Positions 38,074-47,273 of a stretch of 64,000 nt of DNA are shown one piece after another. The position numbers were made by a program, and so were the translations under genes. Below the pieces are notes generated by a model, which ran no database searches, was not told the origin of the DNA, and was given only the letters and a program-made list of their open reading frames with translations. Source of the stretch: Microbacterium sp. NIBRBAC000506063 (GTDB lineage: Bacteria; Actinomycetota; Actinomycetes; Actinomycetales; Microbacteriaceae); contig NZ_CP072877.1 of NCBI RefSeq assembly GCF_017968845.1, positions 310,001 through 374,000 on the forward strand, read 5' to 3'. Each line of letters opens with the position of its first letter. Position 1 is the first letter of the stretch.

Positions 38074-39284
38074 ATGCGCGTTGATGTGATCACCAAGGAG
38101 TACCCGCCGGAGATCTACGGCGGCGCCGGCGTTCACGTCGCCGAGCTGGTCCGCGCGCTTCGAGATCTTCCGGCGCCCGGCGGTCTTGTCGATGTGCGCG
38201 TGCGGGCGTTCGGCGCGCTGCGGGATGAGCCGGGACCTCCGCCTACGGCGTGCCGGCCGAGCTCGCCACGGCGAATCCGGCGCTGCAGACCCTCGGCACC
38301 GATCTGGTCATCGTCCCGGCCACCGCGGGCGCCGACCTCGTGCACAGCCATACCTGGTACGCGAACTTCGCGGGCACCTGGCCTCGCAGCTGCACGGCAT
38401 CCCGCATGTGCTCACGGCGCACAGCCTCGAGCCGCTGCGGCCGTGGAAGGCCGAGCAGCTCGGCGGAGGCTACGCGGTCTCCAGCGGCATCGAGAAGCTC
38501 GCCTACGAGAACGCGGCGGGCATCATCGCCGTGAGCGCCGGCATGCGCGCCGACATCCTGCGCAGCTATCCCGCCGTCGATCCGGCCAAAGTCCGGGTGA
38601 TCCACAACGGCATCGACATCGACGCCTGGCACCCCACGGAGGACCGGGCGTTCCTGGACAGCATCGGGATGGACCCGATCGGCCGTCGGTGGTCTTCGTC
38701 GGGCGCATCACGCGTCAGAAAGGACTGCCCTACCTCCTTCGGGCGGCCGCCGCGCTCCCCGGCGATGTGCAGCTGGTGCTCTGCGCCGGCGCCCCCGACA
38801 CCCCGGAGATCATGGCGGAGGTGCAGGCAGGGGTGGCAGAGCTGCAGAAGACGCGTGAGGGGTCGTGTGGATCGAGCGGATGCTGCCCCGCGCCGAGCTC
38901 TCGGCGATCCTCACGGCGGCGACGGCCTTCGTCTGCCCTTCGGTGTACGAGCCGCTGGGGATCGTCAACCTCGAGGCCATGGCGTGCGGCGCCGCCGTCG
39001 TCGGGACGTCGACAGGAGGGATCCCGGAGGTCGTGGACGACGGTGTCACGGGCCGGCTCGTGCCGATCGAGCAGCTGCAGGACGGCACCGGCACGCCACT
39101 GGATCCGGAACGCTTCGTTCAGGATCTCGCCCAGGTGCTCACCGAGGTCACCGGTGATCGCGCCCGGGCCGCCGAGTACGGTGCGGCGGGCCGCGAGCGG
39201 GCACGCACGCAGTTCAGCTGGTCGTCGATCGCCGAGACGACCCGCGCGCTCTACGCCGAGCTTCTGAGCGGGTCCGTGCGCTGA
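38074..39284 (+). CDS. glgM: GlgM-type glycosyltransferase (glycogen synthase family, frameshifted)
   Basis: A GT4-fold glycosyltransferase. Its actinobacterial relatives (M. tuberculosis Rv1212c), once called GlgA, use ADP-glucose to make maltose-1-phosphate for the GlgE route to alpha-glucan. The N-terminal KEYPPEIYGGAGVHVAEL and the donor-site motif EPLGIVNLEAMACG (E-x7-E) are clear. Four frame breaks (38232, 38372, 38674, 38859 regions) each need one base in a G or C run. The result is 404 residues. The divergent pairing with glgC is the same as Rv1212c/Rv1213 and supports the GlgM reading over classical GlgA. Confidence 0.88.
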
Positions 39285-39365
39285 GCCAGGCATCGCGCAG
39301 CGAACCCGGGAAGAAACGCGGCACGAGTCGGGAGGGGCGCGTTCCTGAGCGGATAGGGTGGAAGC

Positions 39366-40149
39366 ATGTCGAGCGCCCTGGATTTCACCGATGTCGTCGT
39401 GCGCCGTGAGGGGCGCAACATCGTCGATCACGTCACCTGGAGCGTCACCGCAGAGCAACGCTGGGTGATCCTCGGCCCGAACGGCGCAGGCAAGACGACG
39501 CTGCTGCAGCTCGCTGACACCCTCATGCACCCGACCTCGGGGACGGTGACCGTGCTGGGGAGACCCTGGGGCGCACCGACGTCTTCGAGGTGCGTCCGCG
39601 CATCGGCTTCGCGTCTTCGGCCATGGCCAAGCGCGTGCCGCGCGATGAGACGGTGCTCAACGCCGTGCTCACGGCTGCCTACTCGGTCCTCGGCCGCTGG
39701 AACGAGGAGTACGAGGACATCGATGAGCGCCGGGCGCTCCGGGTGCTCCGCGACTGGCACCTCGACCACCTGGCCGACCGCACCTTCGGCACCCTCAGCG
39801 ACGGCGAGCAGAAGCGCGTGCAGATCGCGCGGGCCGTCATGACCGACCCCGAGCTGCTGCTGCTCGACGAGCCGACCGCGAGCCTCGACCTGGGGGCGCG
39901 CGAGGAGCTGCTGGCGCTGCTGAGCGGCTATGCCTCGGCGCCGACGACGCCCGCGATGGTCATGGTGACCCACCACGTCGAGGAGATCCCGGTCGGGTTC
40001 ACGCACGTCCTGCTGCTGCGCGAGGGGCGATCGTCGCCGCCGGCCCGATCGCCGAGACGCTCACCGCCGAGGCGCTGACCGACACGTTCAGGCTGCCGAT
40101 CAGCCTGTCCGCCTCCGAGGGCCGCTACGCCGCACGCGCCACGACCTGA
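39366..40149 (+). CDS. ABC transporter ATP-binding protein (frameshifted)
   Basis: A single-domain ABC ATPase of 261 residues after repair. Walker [10 protein letters not shown] (about residues 38-46), signature LSDGEQKR in place of LSGGQ, Walker [15 protein letters not shown], and switch His in [10 protein letters not shown]. Frame breaks at G runs 39557-39560 and 40024-40027. It resembles iron- or molybdate-type solo ATPases (ModF/YlmA-like); there is no permease gene beside it, so the substrate is unknown. Start ATG at 39366, with GGATAGGGT 11-19 bases upstream as a possible -10. Confidence 0.85.
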
Positions 40150-40174
40150 GCGTTCGATTCCGATCTGCTAGACT
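40146..40174 (+). promoter_or_regulatory. Candidate rpmE2 promoter
   Basis: CTGAGC (40146-40151) and TAGACT (40169-40174) are separated by exactly 17 bases, the standard sigma-70-type spacing. The -35 half overlaps the stop of the ABC gene. Transcription would begin near 40181, leaving a 58-base leader before rpmE2. Confidence 0.45.
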
Positions 40175-40238
40175 TGACCCTTGGTGCCGATTGCGCACCC
40201 GCAGACTTTTCCCATCCACATCTCCGCAAGGATTCCGC

Positions 40239-40493
40239 ATGAAGACTGACATCCACCCCGACTACCAGGCCGTCGTGTTCCGTGACCTGGGTTCGGGCGA
40301 GACCTTCCTGACCCGCTCGACGGTCACCAGCGACAAGACGATCGAACTCGACGGCGTCGAGTACCCCGTCGTCGACGTCGAGATCTCGTCTGCCTCGCAC
40401 CCGTTCTACACGGGCAAGCAGCGCATCATGGACTCGGCCGGCCGCGTCGAGAAGTTCAACCAGCGCTTCAAGGGCTTCGGCGGCAGCAACTGA
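40239..40493 (+). CDS. rpmE2: 50S ribosomal protein L31 type B
   Basis: An 84-residue ribosomal protein. The start chosen ([17 protein letters not shown]) matches the L31 family. It lacks the zinc-binding CxxC found in type A L31, so it is the zinc-independent type B form, which bacteria often use when zinc is scarce. The family ending [13 protein letters not shown] is present. The upstream ATG-less extension is not protein-like. A UUCG-loop terminator follows. Confidence 0.95.
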   Translation: MKTDIHPDYQAVVFRDLGSGETFLTRSTVTSDKTIELDGVEYPVVDVEISSASHPFYTGKQRIMDSAGRVEKFNQRFKGFGGSN

Positions 40494-40506
40494 CGCTACC
40501 TGCACG

Positions 40507-40538
40507 AAAAGAGGGTCCGCTTCGGCGGGCCCCTCTTT
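40507..40538 (+). terminator. rpmE2 terminator
   Basis: A GC stem with a stable C(TTCG)G tetraloop at 40520-40525 has outer arms AAAGAGGG and CCCCTCTTT, including one mismatch or bulge. Flanking A and T residues on each side allow it to act for rpmE2 and possibly for the convergent exonuclease gene, whose stop is at 40556. Confidence 0.75.
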
Positions 40539-40555
40539 CGCGTATCCGCGACAGC

Positions 40556-41262
40556 TCAGCGCACGGGCCAGGCTTCGTCGAGGGTCTCGTGCGGCTCGAG
40601 ACGCCCGATGCGGATGAAGTACTCGGTCAGGCTCGCGGCCTGATCGCGGGCCCAGCCGATCTGGGCGGTGTGCAGTCCGAGGGCGGACTCGCCGAACTGG
40701 GCCGGATAGCGTCGGGCGATCGCGAGGGCGACGCGGCCGGCGGCCTCGGCATCGGCGGAGGCCTCATGGGCGCCGGAGAGATCGACGCCGTAGTGCTCGG
40801 CGACGTGCGTGAGCGTGCGCTTGCCGCGCCGGTAGCGGTCGATGCGCTTGTCGATAACGAGCGGGTCGATCACGGGCTGAGGGGTGAGTGCGGCGAGGCC
40901 GTGGCGGAGGCACTCGTGCCGCAGGAGGCTGAAGTCGTAGGCGGCGTTGTACGCGACGACCGGGATACCGCGGGCGAAGAGTGCGGCGAGGGCCTCGCGC
41001 ACCTCGGCGACGACCTCGGCGGCGGGCGGCCCTCGGCGCGCGCCTGCTCGGTGGTCACCCCGTGCACGGCGCTCGCGCCGGCGGGGATCGGGATGCCCGG
41101 GTCGGCGAGCCACGAGCGTGAGGTGACCACATCGCCCCGCGCGTCGAGCATGCCGACGTGCGCGGTGACGATGCGATCCTCGGCGACGTCGACTCCGGTG
41201 GTCTCCAGGTCGAAGACGCCGATCGTCGTCAGCCAGTCGGGGAGGTCGCCGTGTTCGCTCAT
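40556..41262 (-). CDS. 3'-5' exonuclease, DNA polymerase III epsilon-like (frameshifted)
   Basis: A DEDD-family exonuclease of 235 residues, like the proofreading epsilon domain but without a polymerase-binding tail. ExoI motif FDLETTGVD with both acidic residues, ExoII VAYNAAYDFSLLRHE, and ExoIII HEASADAEAAGRVA with the DEDDh-type His. The frame breaks near 41030-41032 (plus strand); one base restores ARAEGPPAAEVVAEVREAL. Start ATG at 41260-41262 (MSEHGDLPDWLTTIG). Convergent with rpmE2. It could act in DNA repair or RNA turnover. Confidence 0.88.
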
Positions 41263-41345
41263 GACCTTCACGGTAGACGGGGCCGCCGACATCGGCGTCC
41301 AGGCGCACCGTGATCGGCGCGGCATCCGGCTCCTAGACTGGAGAC

Positions 41346-42244
41346 ATGCCCGCGCCCTCGCCGTATGCCGCCCGCCTGACCGCGATCCCGGTGACCCGGC
41401 GCGAGGTCGAAGTGCTCGGCGGCACGACCGCGTACTGGGAGTACGGGTCGGCGGATGCGGAGACGACCGTCATCGCCGTGCATGGCTTCCGAGGCGAGCA
41501 TCACGGCCTGGAGCCGGTCGTGGCCTATCTTCCCGGCATCCGCGTGATCATGCCCGACCTTCCCGGATTCGGAGAGACCGCGCCACTGCCGGACCGTCGG
41601 CACGACCTGGAGGCCTATGCCTCCTGGCTCACGGACTTCGCGGGGCAGGTGGCCCGGGAGCCGTGATCCTCGGACACTCCTTCGGTTCGATCGTGACCGC
41701 GGCCGCCGTCGCGCGCGGGCTCGAGACGCCGCGGCTCATCCTCCTCAATCCGATCGGCGCCCCCGCACTGGAAGGACCGAAGGGTGTGCTCACCCGTCTC
41801 GCGGTGCTCTACTACGGCGCCGGCGCCTGGCTTCCCGAGCGTCTCGGCACCGCGCTCCTGCGCAACCGCGTGATCGTTCGCGTCGCGAGCCTCGCGATGG
41901 TCAAGACCTCGGATGCGGCGCTGCGCCGCTTCATCCACGATCAGCACGACACCTACTTCTCGCGCTTCGCCGACCGCGATGTCCTGCGGGATGCCTTCGT
42001 GGCGAGCGTGTCGCACGACGTGCGGGAGTTCGCCGTCGGCATCCGGGTTCCGACGCTGCTCGTGGCGGCGCAGGAGGATCAGATCACGCCGATCGAGGCG
42101 GAGCGCGAGCTCGCCGGGATGTTCGAGCGGGCTCAGCTGCACGAGATCGCCGGCGTCGGGCACCTCATCCACTACGAGACGCCGGCCGAAGCGGCCGGTG
42201 CGGTCACCCGTTTCCTCAGGGCTCCCGCCTGGCGAGACCGATGA
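41346..42244 (+). CDS. Alpha/beta hydrolase (frameshifted)
   Basis: A 299-residue alpha/beta hydrolase after repair. The oxyanion-side segment is IAVHGFRGEHHGLEP. The nucleophile elbow is GHSFGS, an acid is in LVAAQEDQITP, and the catalytic His is in IAGVGHLIHYETP. The frame breaks at about 41660-41663, where one base restores AREPVILGHSFGSIVTAAA. Substrate unknown. Its 3' end overlaps the convergent Lrp-type regulator gene by about 29 bases. Confidence 0.88.
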
Positions 42245-42688
42245 GGCCGGCGACGCGGTAGGGATCACCTCGCCCATTGCGAGGGCGGTCTCGGTGCGCT
42301 CGACCCCTTCGATCGCGAGAATGCGGGCGTCGGTGTCGAAGAGGTGCCGTGCGTCGCGGCAGGCGACCCGGGCGAGGATGTCGACCGAGCCGCTGAGGCC
42401 GTGCGCCTGGACGACCTCCGGGATGCGGGCGAGCTCGGAGGCGATGCGCGGCAGCTCGTTCTGGCGCAGCCCGATGCTGATGAAGGCCTGCAGGGGGAAG
42501 CCGAGGACCTCGGTGGAGATGGAGCGCTCGTAGGAGAGGAAGACGCCGGACTGCTCCAGGCGGGCCATGCGCGCCTGGATGGTGTTGCGGGAGAGGCCGA
42601 GCTGCTCGGCCAGGGCGACGATCGTCGCGCGCGGGTCCGCGGTGAGAGCTGCGAGCAGTTCCAGGTCGATGCGATCGAGGGAGGACAT
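42216..42688 (-). CDS. bkdR: Lrp/AsnC family regulator, probable BkdR (frameshifted at end)
   Basis: A 157-residue Lrp/AsnC regulator. The N-terminal helix-turn-helix (about residues 5-50: LDRIDLELLAALTADPRATI, then LGLSRNTIQARMARLE) is followed by a RAM ligand domain (about 65-145), which in this family senses amino acids. The frame breaks at plus-strand 42261-42263; one base gives the ending MGEVIPYRVAGLIGLARREP. It is transcribed away from the keto acid dehydrogenase genes, the same arrangement as bkdR in pseudomonads and other bacteria, where Lrp-type BkdR activates bkd genes in response to branched-chain amino acids. Confidence 0.85.
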
Positions 42689-42690
42689 AG

Positions 42691-42730
42691 TGCCAAACTC
42701 TAGCACCCACTCATTGTGCTCTGCTTGGCA
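42691..42730. promoter_or_regulatory. Hyphenated palindrome in the bkdR-bkdA gap
   Basis: TGCCAA (42691-42696) and AGCAC (42702-42706) are mirrored by GTGCT (42716-42720) and TTGGCA (42725-42730), sharing one centre. The site begins two bases before the bkdR start codon, so binding would directly control bkdR; it is a good Lrp-type autoregulatory site. Confidence 0.6.
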
Positions 42731-42734
42731 ACAT

Positions 42735-42784
42735 GCTCAAGCCTGATTCAGTTGCTTGAGCGAGGTGATGAACGGACGTATCCT
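42735..42784 (+). promoter_or_regulatory. bkd operon promoter with inverted repeat over -35
   Basis: TTGAGC (42756-42761) and TATCCT (42779-42784) are spaced 17 bases apart and give a good promoter for the dehydrogenase genes, with a leader of about 66 bases. An inverted repeat GCTCAAGC/GCTTGAGC (42735-42742 and 42754-42761) covers the -35 box, an expected place for the divergent Lrp-type regulator to act. Confidence 0.6.
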
Positions 42785-42857
42785 GCCATCAGGGCAGCAA
42801 CGCGGCTGCCGACGACGTGAACAGCCCCACAAGGGCGAGGCCACGAGGAGGACGAAG

Positions 42858-43969
42858 ATGTCAACGCATAAATCTCCGGCTCTGGACAAGGGCATCGATC
42901 TCGATCTGGTCGAGAGGGTGCTCGCGCCCGACGGGACGAGGCTTCCGAATCCCCGACTCGATCCGCATCTGAGGGATCTCGACGTCGAGCAGCTGCGGGG
43001 ATGTGGCGCGACATGACGGTCGTGCGCCGCATCGACAGCGAGGGCGTCGCCCTTCAGCGTCAGGGCCAGCTGGGTCTGTGGGCACCGTGCCGCGGTCAGG
43101 AGGCCTCCCAGATCGGCACCGCCCGCGCGTTGCGCGAGACCGACTTCATCTTCCCCAGCTATCGCGAGCACGGGGTGCTCTATGCGCGGGGCGTGGCGCC
43201 CGGCGACTACGTGCGCGTGTGGCGCGGCGAGGAGGGGTCCGCCTTCGATCCCGCGCAGATGCGCATGGCGCCGCTGCAGATCATCATCGGCGCGCAGTCG
43301 CTCCACGCGACCGGATACGCCGTCGGCATCCGTCACGACGGCACTGACGAGGTGGCGGTGACCTACTTCGGCGACGGTGCGACCAGCCAGGGCGACGTCA
43401 ACGAGGCGATGATCTTCGCGTCCTCCTACGGCGCCCCGGTCGTCTTCGTCTGCCAGAACAACCACTGGGCGATCTCGGAGCCGGTCACGGTGCAGGCCAA
43501 GCATCCGATCGCCGGCCGCGCCCCCGGGTTCGGCATCCCGAGCCTGCGGGTCGACGGCAACGACGTCCTCGCCTGCTTCGCCGCGATGCGCTGGGCGGCC
43601 GAGCACGCCCGTTCGGGCCGAGGCCCGGCGTTCCTCGAGCTGGTGACTTACCGCATGGGCCCGCACACGACCGCCGACGACCCGACGCGCTACCGCACCG
43701 AATCGGATGTCGAGGCCTGGGCGCAGCGCGACCCGATCGCACGCCTGGAGGCGCACCTGCGCGCGACGGGCGCGCTGACCGACGAGCATGTCGCGGAGGC
43801 GCAGGCGGCGGCCGACGCCACGGCGAAGGAGCTGCGCGCGGCGTGCCTGGGCATGGTGACCCGCGAGCCGCTCGCGGTCTTCGACAACGTCTACGCCGAG
43901 CCCCACACGGGCCTGCGCCGTCAGCGCGATGACTATGCGGCGTACCTCGCGGCGTTCGAGGAGGCCTGA
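42858..43969 (+). CDS. bkdA: Alpha-keto acid dehydrogenase E1 alpha subunit (frameshifted)
   Basis: TPP-dependent E1 alpha subunit of a 2-oxoacid dehydrogenase complex, most probably the branched-chain one. TPP motif is YFGDGATSQGDVNEAMIFA with the closing Asn in VFVCQNNHWAIS; the phosphorylation-loop region YRMGPHTTADDPTRYR is also typical. The frame breaks in the G run at 42997-43000; one G joins EQLRG to MWRDMTVVRRID, 370 residues. Pyruvate dehydrogenase E1 alpha is the alternative. The Lrp regulator beside it and the leucine-pathway genes downstream favour branched-chain keto acids. In M. tuberculosis the same genes are Rv2495c-Rv2497c. Confidence 0.88.
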
Positions 43970-43970
43970 G

Positions 43971-44981
43971 ATGACGGAGATGACCCTGGGCAAGGCCCTC
44001 ACCGCCGGGCTCCAGCAGGCGATGCGTGACGACGACAAGGTCGTCATCATGGGCGAGGACATCGGCAAGCTCGGCGGGGTGTTCCGCATCACCGACGGCC
44101 TCCTCGACGAGTTCGGCGCGGAACGCGTCATGGACACGCCGCTGGCCGAGTCCGGCATCGTCGGCATGGCCGTCGGCCTCGCCTTTCGCGGATACCGGCC
44201 GGTCGTCGAGATCCAGTTCGACGGTTTCGTGTACCCGGCCTTCGATCAGATCGTCTCGCAGGTCGCCAAGCTCCACTACCGGACCCAGGGTCGCGTGAAG
44301 ATGCCGATCACGATCCGCATCCCCTGGGCGGGAGGCATCGGTGCGGCCGAGCACCACTCCGAGTCGCCCGAGGCGTACTTCGTGCACACCGCAGGCCTCC
44401 GCGTGATCGCGGTGTCGAACCCGCAGGACGCCTACCGGTGCCTGCGCCAGGCGATCGCCAGCGACGACCCGGTGATCTTCTTCGAGCCCAAGCGCCTCTA
44501 CCACCACAAGGGCGAAGTCGACCTGGACGCGCCCCTGGCGGATGCGCCGCCGATGGGTCTGGCCCATGTCGTGCGGGAGGGAACGGATGCCACGCTCATC
44601 AGCTACGGCGCGATGCTGACCACGGCACTGGATGCCGCCGCGGCGGCCGAGGACGAAGGGATCTCGCTCGAAGTCATCGACCTGCGCTCCCTGTCGCCGG
44701 TGGACTACGACACCGTGTCGGCGTCGGTCCGCAAGACCGGTCGCGTCGTCGTCGCGCACGAGGCCTCCCGCGAGGCGGGTGTGGCCGCCGAGGTCATCGC
44801 GAGCATCACCGAGGACTGCTTCCACTGGCTGGAGTCGGCGCCTCTGCGCGTGACCGGGCACGACATCCCCTACCCGCCGGCGAAGCTGGAGAAGTTCCAC
44901 CTGCCCGACCTGGACCGCATCCTCGATGCCGTCGACCGCGTGCTCGATCGCCCGAACAGCCTGACGGAGGTGGAGCGATGA
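43971..44981 (+). CDS. bkdB: Alpha-keto acid dehydrogenase E1 beta subunit
   Basis: Partner of E1 alpha, forming the alpha2beta2 decarboxylase. The 336-residue protein has the transketolase-type pyrimidine domain with [18 protein letters not shown] and [19 protein letters not shown], then [16 protein letters not shown], and a transketolase C-terminal domain ([15 protein letters not shown]). Intact frame, in contrast to its neighbours. ATG at 43971 directly follows the E1 alpha stop, and its stop overlaps the E2 start (ATGA). Confidence 0.93.
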   Translation: MTEMTLGKALTAGLQQAMRDDDKVVIMGEDIGKLGGVFRITDGLLDEFGAERVMDTPLAESGIVGMAVGLAFRGYRPVVEIQFDGFVYPAFDQIVSQVAKLHYRTQGRVKMPITIRIPWAGGIGAAEHHSESPEAYFVHTAGLRVIAVSNPQDAYRCLRQAIASDDPVIFFEPKRLYHHKGEVDLDAPLADAPPMGLAHVVREGTDATLISYGAMLTTALDAAAAAEDEGISLEVIDLRSLSPVDYDTVSASVRKTGRVVVAHEASREAGVAAEVIASITEDCFHWLESAPLRVTGHDIPYPPAKLEKFHLPDLDRILDAVDRVLDRPNSLTEVER

Positions 44982-46319
44982 AGCAGGAGTTCCGTCTCCC
45001 GGACCTCGGAGAGGGCCTGACCGAGGCCGAGGTCGTCACGTGGCATGTGAAGCCCGGCGATGCCGTCGCACTCAACCAGACGCTCGCGGAGGTCGAGACG
45101 GCCAAGGCCGTCGTCGAGCTGCCCTCGCCCTACGAGGGTTCCGTCGCCCAGCTGCACGTGGGCGAGGGGAGACCCTCGCCGTCGGTGCCCCGCTGATCGT
45201 CTTCGAGATCGAGGGCGCCGAACCGGAGGCCGAGACGCCGTCCTCCGGCGAGGACGGGGCGAAGCCGAACCTCGTCGGATATGGAGCGGCGGTGAGCTCC
45301 GGACGTCCGGCGCGCCGCGCACGGCGTGCCGGCGCGAAGCCCGCGGCATCCGACACCGCGGTCATCGATGCGGCACCCCACGATGCGATCCCCGAGACGC
45401 AGAAGGAGACACCGGTGGGGGAGCGTCCGCGCTCGACGCCTCCGGTGCGCAAGTACGCCAAGGACCGCGGGATCGACATCGTGCTCGTCGCTGCGGAGGT
45501 CGGCGACCGCATCGTCACCCGCGAGGACGTCGACGCCTATGCCGAGCGCGTCGGTGCGGCGGCCGCCCCTCCGCTCCCGTCGAAGCGCCCGTGGTCTCGG
45601 CGCTCGGACGCGCCGAGGGCCGGGAGACGCGCGTGCCGATCCGGGGCGTGCGCAAGCACACCGCCCAGGCGATGGTGCAGAGCGCCTTCACCGCTCCGCA
45701 TGTGACGACCTTCCACACCGTGGACGTGACCGCGACGATGGATCTGATCGCGTCGCTCCGCGAGGACAGGGCGCTGGCGGGCACGCGCATCGGCCCGCTC
45801 GTGGTCGCGGCGAAGGCCGTGTGCCTGGCGCTGACGCGCACCCCGGCCCTCAACTCCCGCTGGGATGAAGAGGCGGGGGAGATCGTCCAGTACCACTATG
45901 TGGATCTGGGGATCGCGGCGGCGACGGAGCGCGGGCTCATCGTGCCGAACATCCGTGAGGCGCAGGACATGACGCTCACCGAGCTCGCCGCCTCGCTCGC
46001 CTCTCTCACGGAGACGGCGCGCGCGGGCAAGACGTCTCCGGCCGAGCTGGCCGGGGGCACCTTCTCGATCACGAACATCGGCGTGTTCGGGGTGGATGCG
46101 GGCACACCGATCCTCCCGCCGGGCCAGAGCGGCATCCTCGCGCTCGGCGCGGTGCGTCGTCAGCCCTGGGAGTACAAGGGCGAGATCGCGCTGCGCCAGG
46201 TGATGACGCTCAGCCTGTCGTTCGACCACCGGATCGTGGACGGGGCCGAGGGCGCCCGTTTCCTGAAGGACGTTGCCGACATCCTCGAGGAGCCCGGGCG
46301 CGCGATGCTCATGCGGTGA
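44978..46319 (+). CDS. bkdC: Dihydrolipoyl acyltransferase E2 subunit (frameshifted)
   Basis: Core of the complex; it transfers the acyl group from lipoamide to CoA. It has one lipoyl domain (residues 1-80, lipoyl Lys in [13 protein letters not shown]), a peripheral subunit-binding domain (about 145-180, [15 protein letters not shown]), and the acyltransferase domain with the catalytic His in [13 protein letters not shown]. Frame breaks at 45166-45169 and 45566-45569, each cured by one base ([24 protein letters not shown]). Restored length is 447 residues. No E3 gene follows, so the dihydrolipoyl dehydrogenase must be encoded elsewhere. Confidence 0.93.
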
Positions 46320-46365
46320 GTCCGCACGTGTTCGGAGACAGCCTCCGCCTCTGCCGACTTCTGTG

Positions 46366-46483
46366 CCGGTCTCAGTTGTTGCGGGCATTCCACGCCGGAT
46401 GCCGCAACAACTGAGACCGGCGCTCGTCTCTGTCGCACACGATGCGGGATGCGGACGAGGCGACCCGCAACAACTGAGACCGG
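46366..46483. repeat. Three copies of a 19-base GTCTCAGTTGTTGCGG repeat
   Basis: CCGGTCTCAGTTGTTGCGG occurs at 46366-46384 and in reverse orientation, exactly, at 46402-46420 and 46465-46483. Copies 1 and 2 form a perfect 19-bp hairpin with a 17-base loop; copy 3 could pair with copy 1 instead. The element fills most of the 192-base convergent gap between the E2 gene and the TetR gene, so it may end both transcripts. I believe this is a dispersed repeat family of Microbacterium-type genomes, from memory only. Confidence 0.8.
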
Positions 46484-46511
46484 TGTGGCGCTGAAGGTGG
46501 AGGGACGTTCT

Positions 46512-47126
46512 TCACTCACTGCTGCGCCGGCGGGCGCGGTCAGGCGGGGCCAGGAGCGCCGCCTCGGCCATCGCGGCGAGAACGCCGGCGGTGGCCGCAT
46601 CGGAGCGGGCGGCGGCGGTCGTCGAGTGCGGCGTGGAGTTGATGAGGCCGAATCCGGCCTGCACTCGCAGGCGGAGCTCGGCTTCCGATCCCGGACGCAG
46701 GAGGGCGAGCGTCTGCATCCACAGGCCGATGTAGGTGCGCTGCAGGCGCCGCACCTCGGCGTGATCGTCGTCTGAGAGATGCGGGATCTCGCGGTCCTGT
46801 ACGCGGATGACATCGGCGTTGCCGAGGGCGAAGTCGACGTGGAACCGGATGAGCGCCCGCATCCGATCGATGCCCTCGGGGGTCGCCTCGGCGACGCCGA
46901 TGCCGCCCGCGACGAGATCTTCGCTGACCCGCACGAGGAGAGCACCGAGCAGTGCCTGCTTGCCGCTGACGTGCCGGTAGACCGCGGGACCGGAGACGCC
47001 GACGGCGGCGCCCAGCTCTTCGAGGCTCACGCCGGCGAAGCCGCGCTCGGCGAACAGGCGCGCGGATTCGCGGAGCAGCGACTCGTACCGTTCGGCCTTG
47101 GCGCGGTCACGGGAGGTGCTTGCCAT
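46512..47126 (-). CDS. TetR family regulator of the leucine-catabolic genes
   Basis: A 204-residue TetR repressor. The DNA-binding domain is at about residues 8-55 (ARLFAERGFAGVSLEELGAA then VGVSGPAVYRHVSGKQALL). The C-terminal half resembles the TetR_C regulators that lie next to acyl-CoA metabolism genes and often sense an acyl-CoA. It diverges from the carboxylase beta-subunit gene, and two matching inverted repeats lie in the gap. Intact frame. The likely role is repression of the carboxylase-dehydrogenase operon until pathway intermediates appear. Confidence 0.87.
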   Translation of the reverse strand: MASTSRDRAKAERYESLLRESARLFAERGFAGVSLEELGAAVGVSGPAVYRHVSGKQALLGALLVRVSEDLVAGGIGVAEATPEGIDRMRALIRFHVDFALGNADVIRVQDREIPHLSDDDHAEVRRLQRTYIGLWMQTLALLRPGSEAELRLRVQAGFGLINSTPHSTTAAARSDAATAGVLAAMAEAALLAPPDRARRRSSE

Positions 47127-47130
47127 TTCA

Positions 47131-47173
47131 GTTAATCCTCGCTAACCTGAACGTGCAGTTAATCAATGCTAAC
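47131..47173. promoter_or_regulatory. Two GTTAATCnnnnGCTAAC operators
   Basis: GTTAATCCTCGCTAAC (47131-47146) and GTTAATCAATGCTAAC (47158-47173) are 27 bases apart and identical outside the central three bases. Each has inverted GTTA/TAAC arms. The first is four bases from the TetR gene's start. Such paired sites in a TetR-divergent gap are typical operators for autoregulation plus control of the neighbour. Confidence 0.75.
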
Positions 47174-47273
47174 TGAGCTTAGTCCGCTTGCCGCGTTTCG
47201 TCTCGATTCGTTCGTTCGACGACCGGACGGGATACGGCCGGTGCAGCGTGCGATGTCGAGGAGGACACCCCGG

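Noticed and set aside
46338-46383. Protein-coding potential in the gap between the E2 gene and the TetR gene
   Set aside because: The gap is filled by repeats, and no frame has a start, ribosome site and plausible protein.
46366-46483. CRISPR array
   Set aside because: There are only three copies, in mixed orientation, with unequal spacing, and no cas genes. It is a palindromic repeat cluster.
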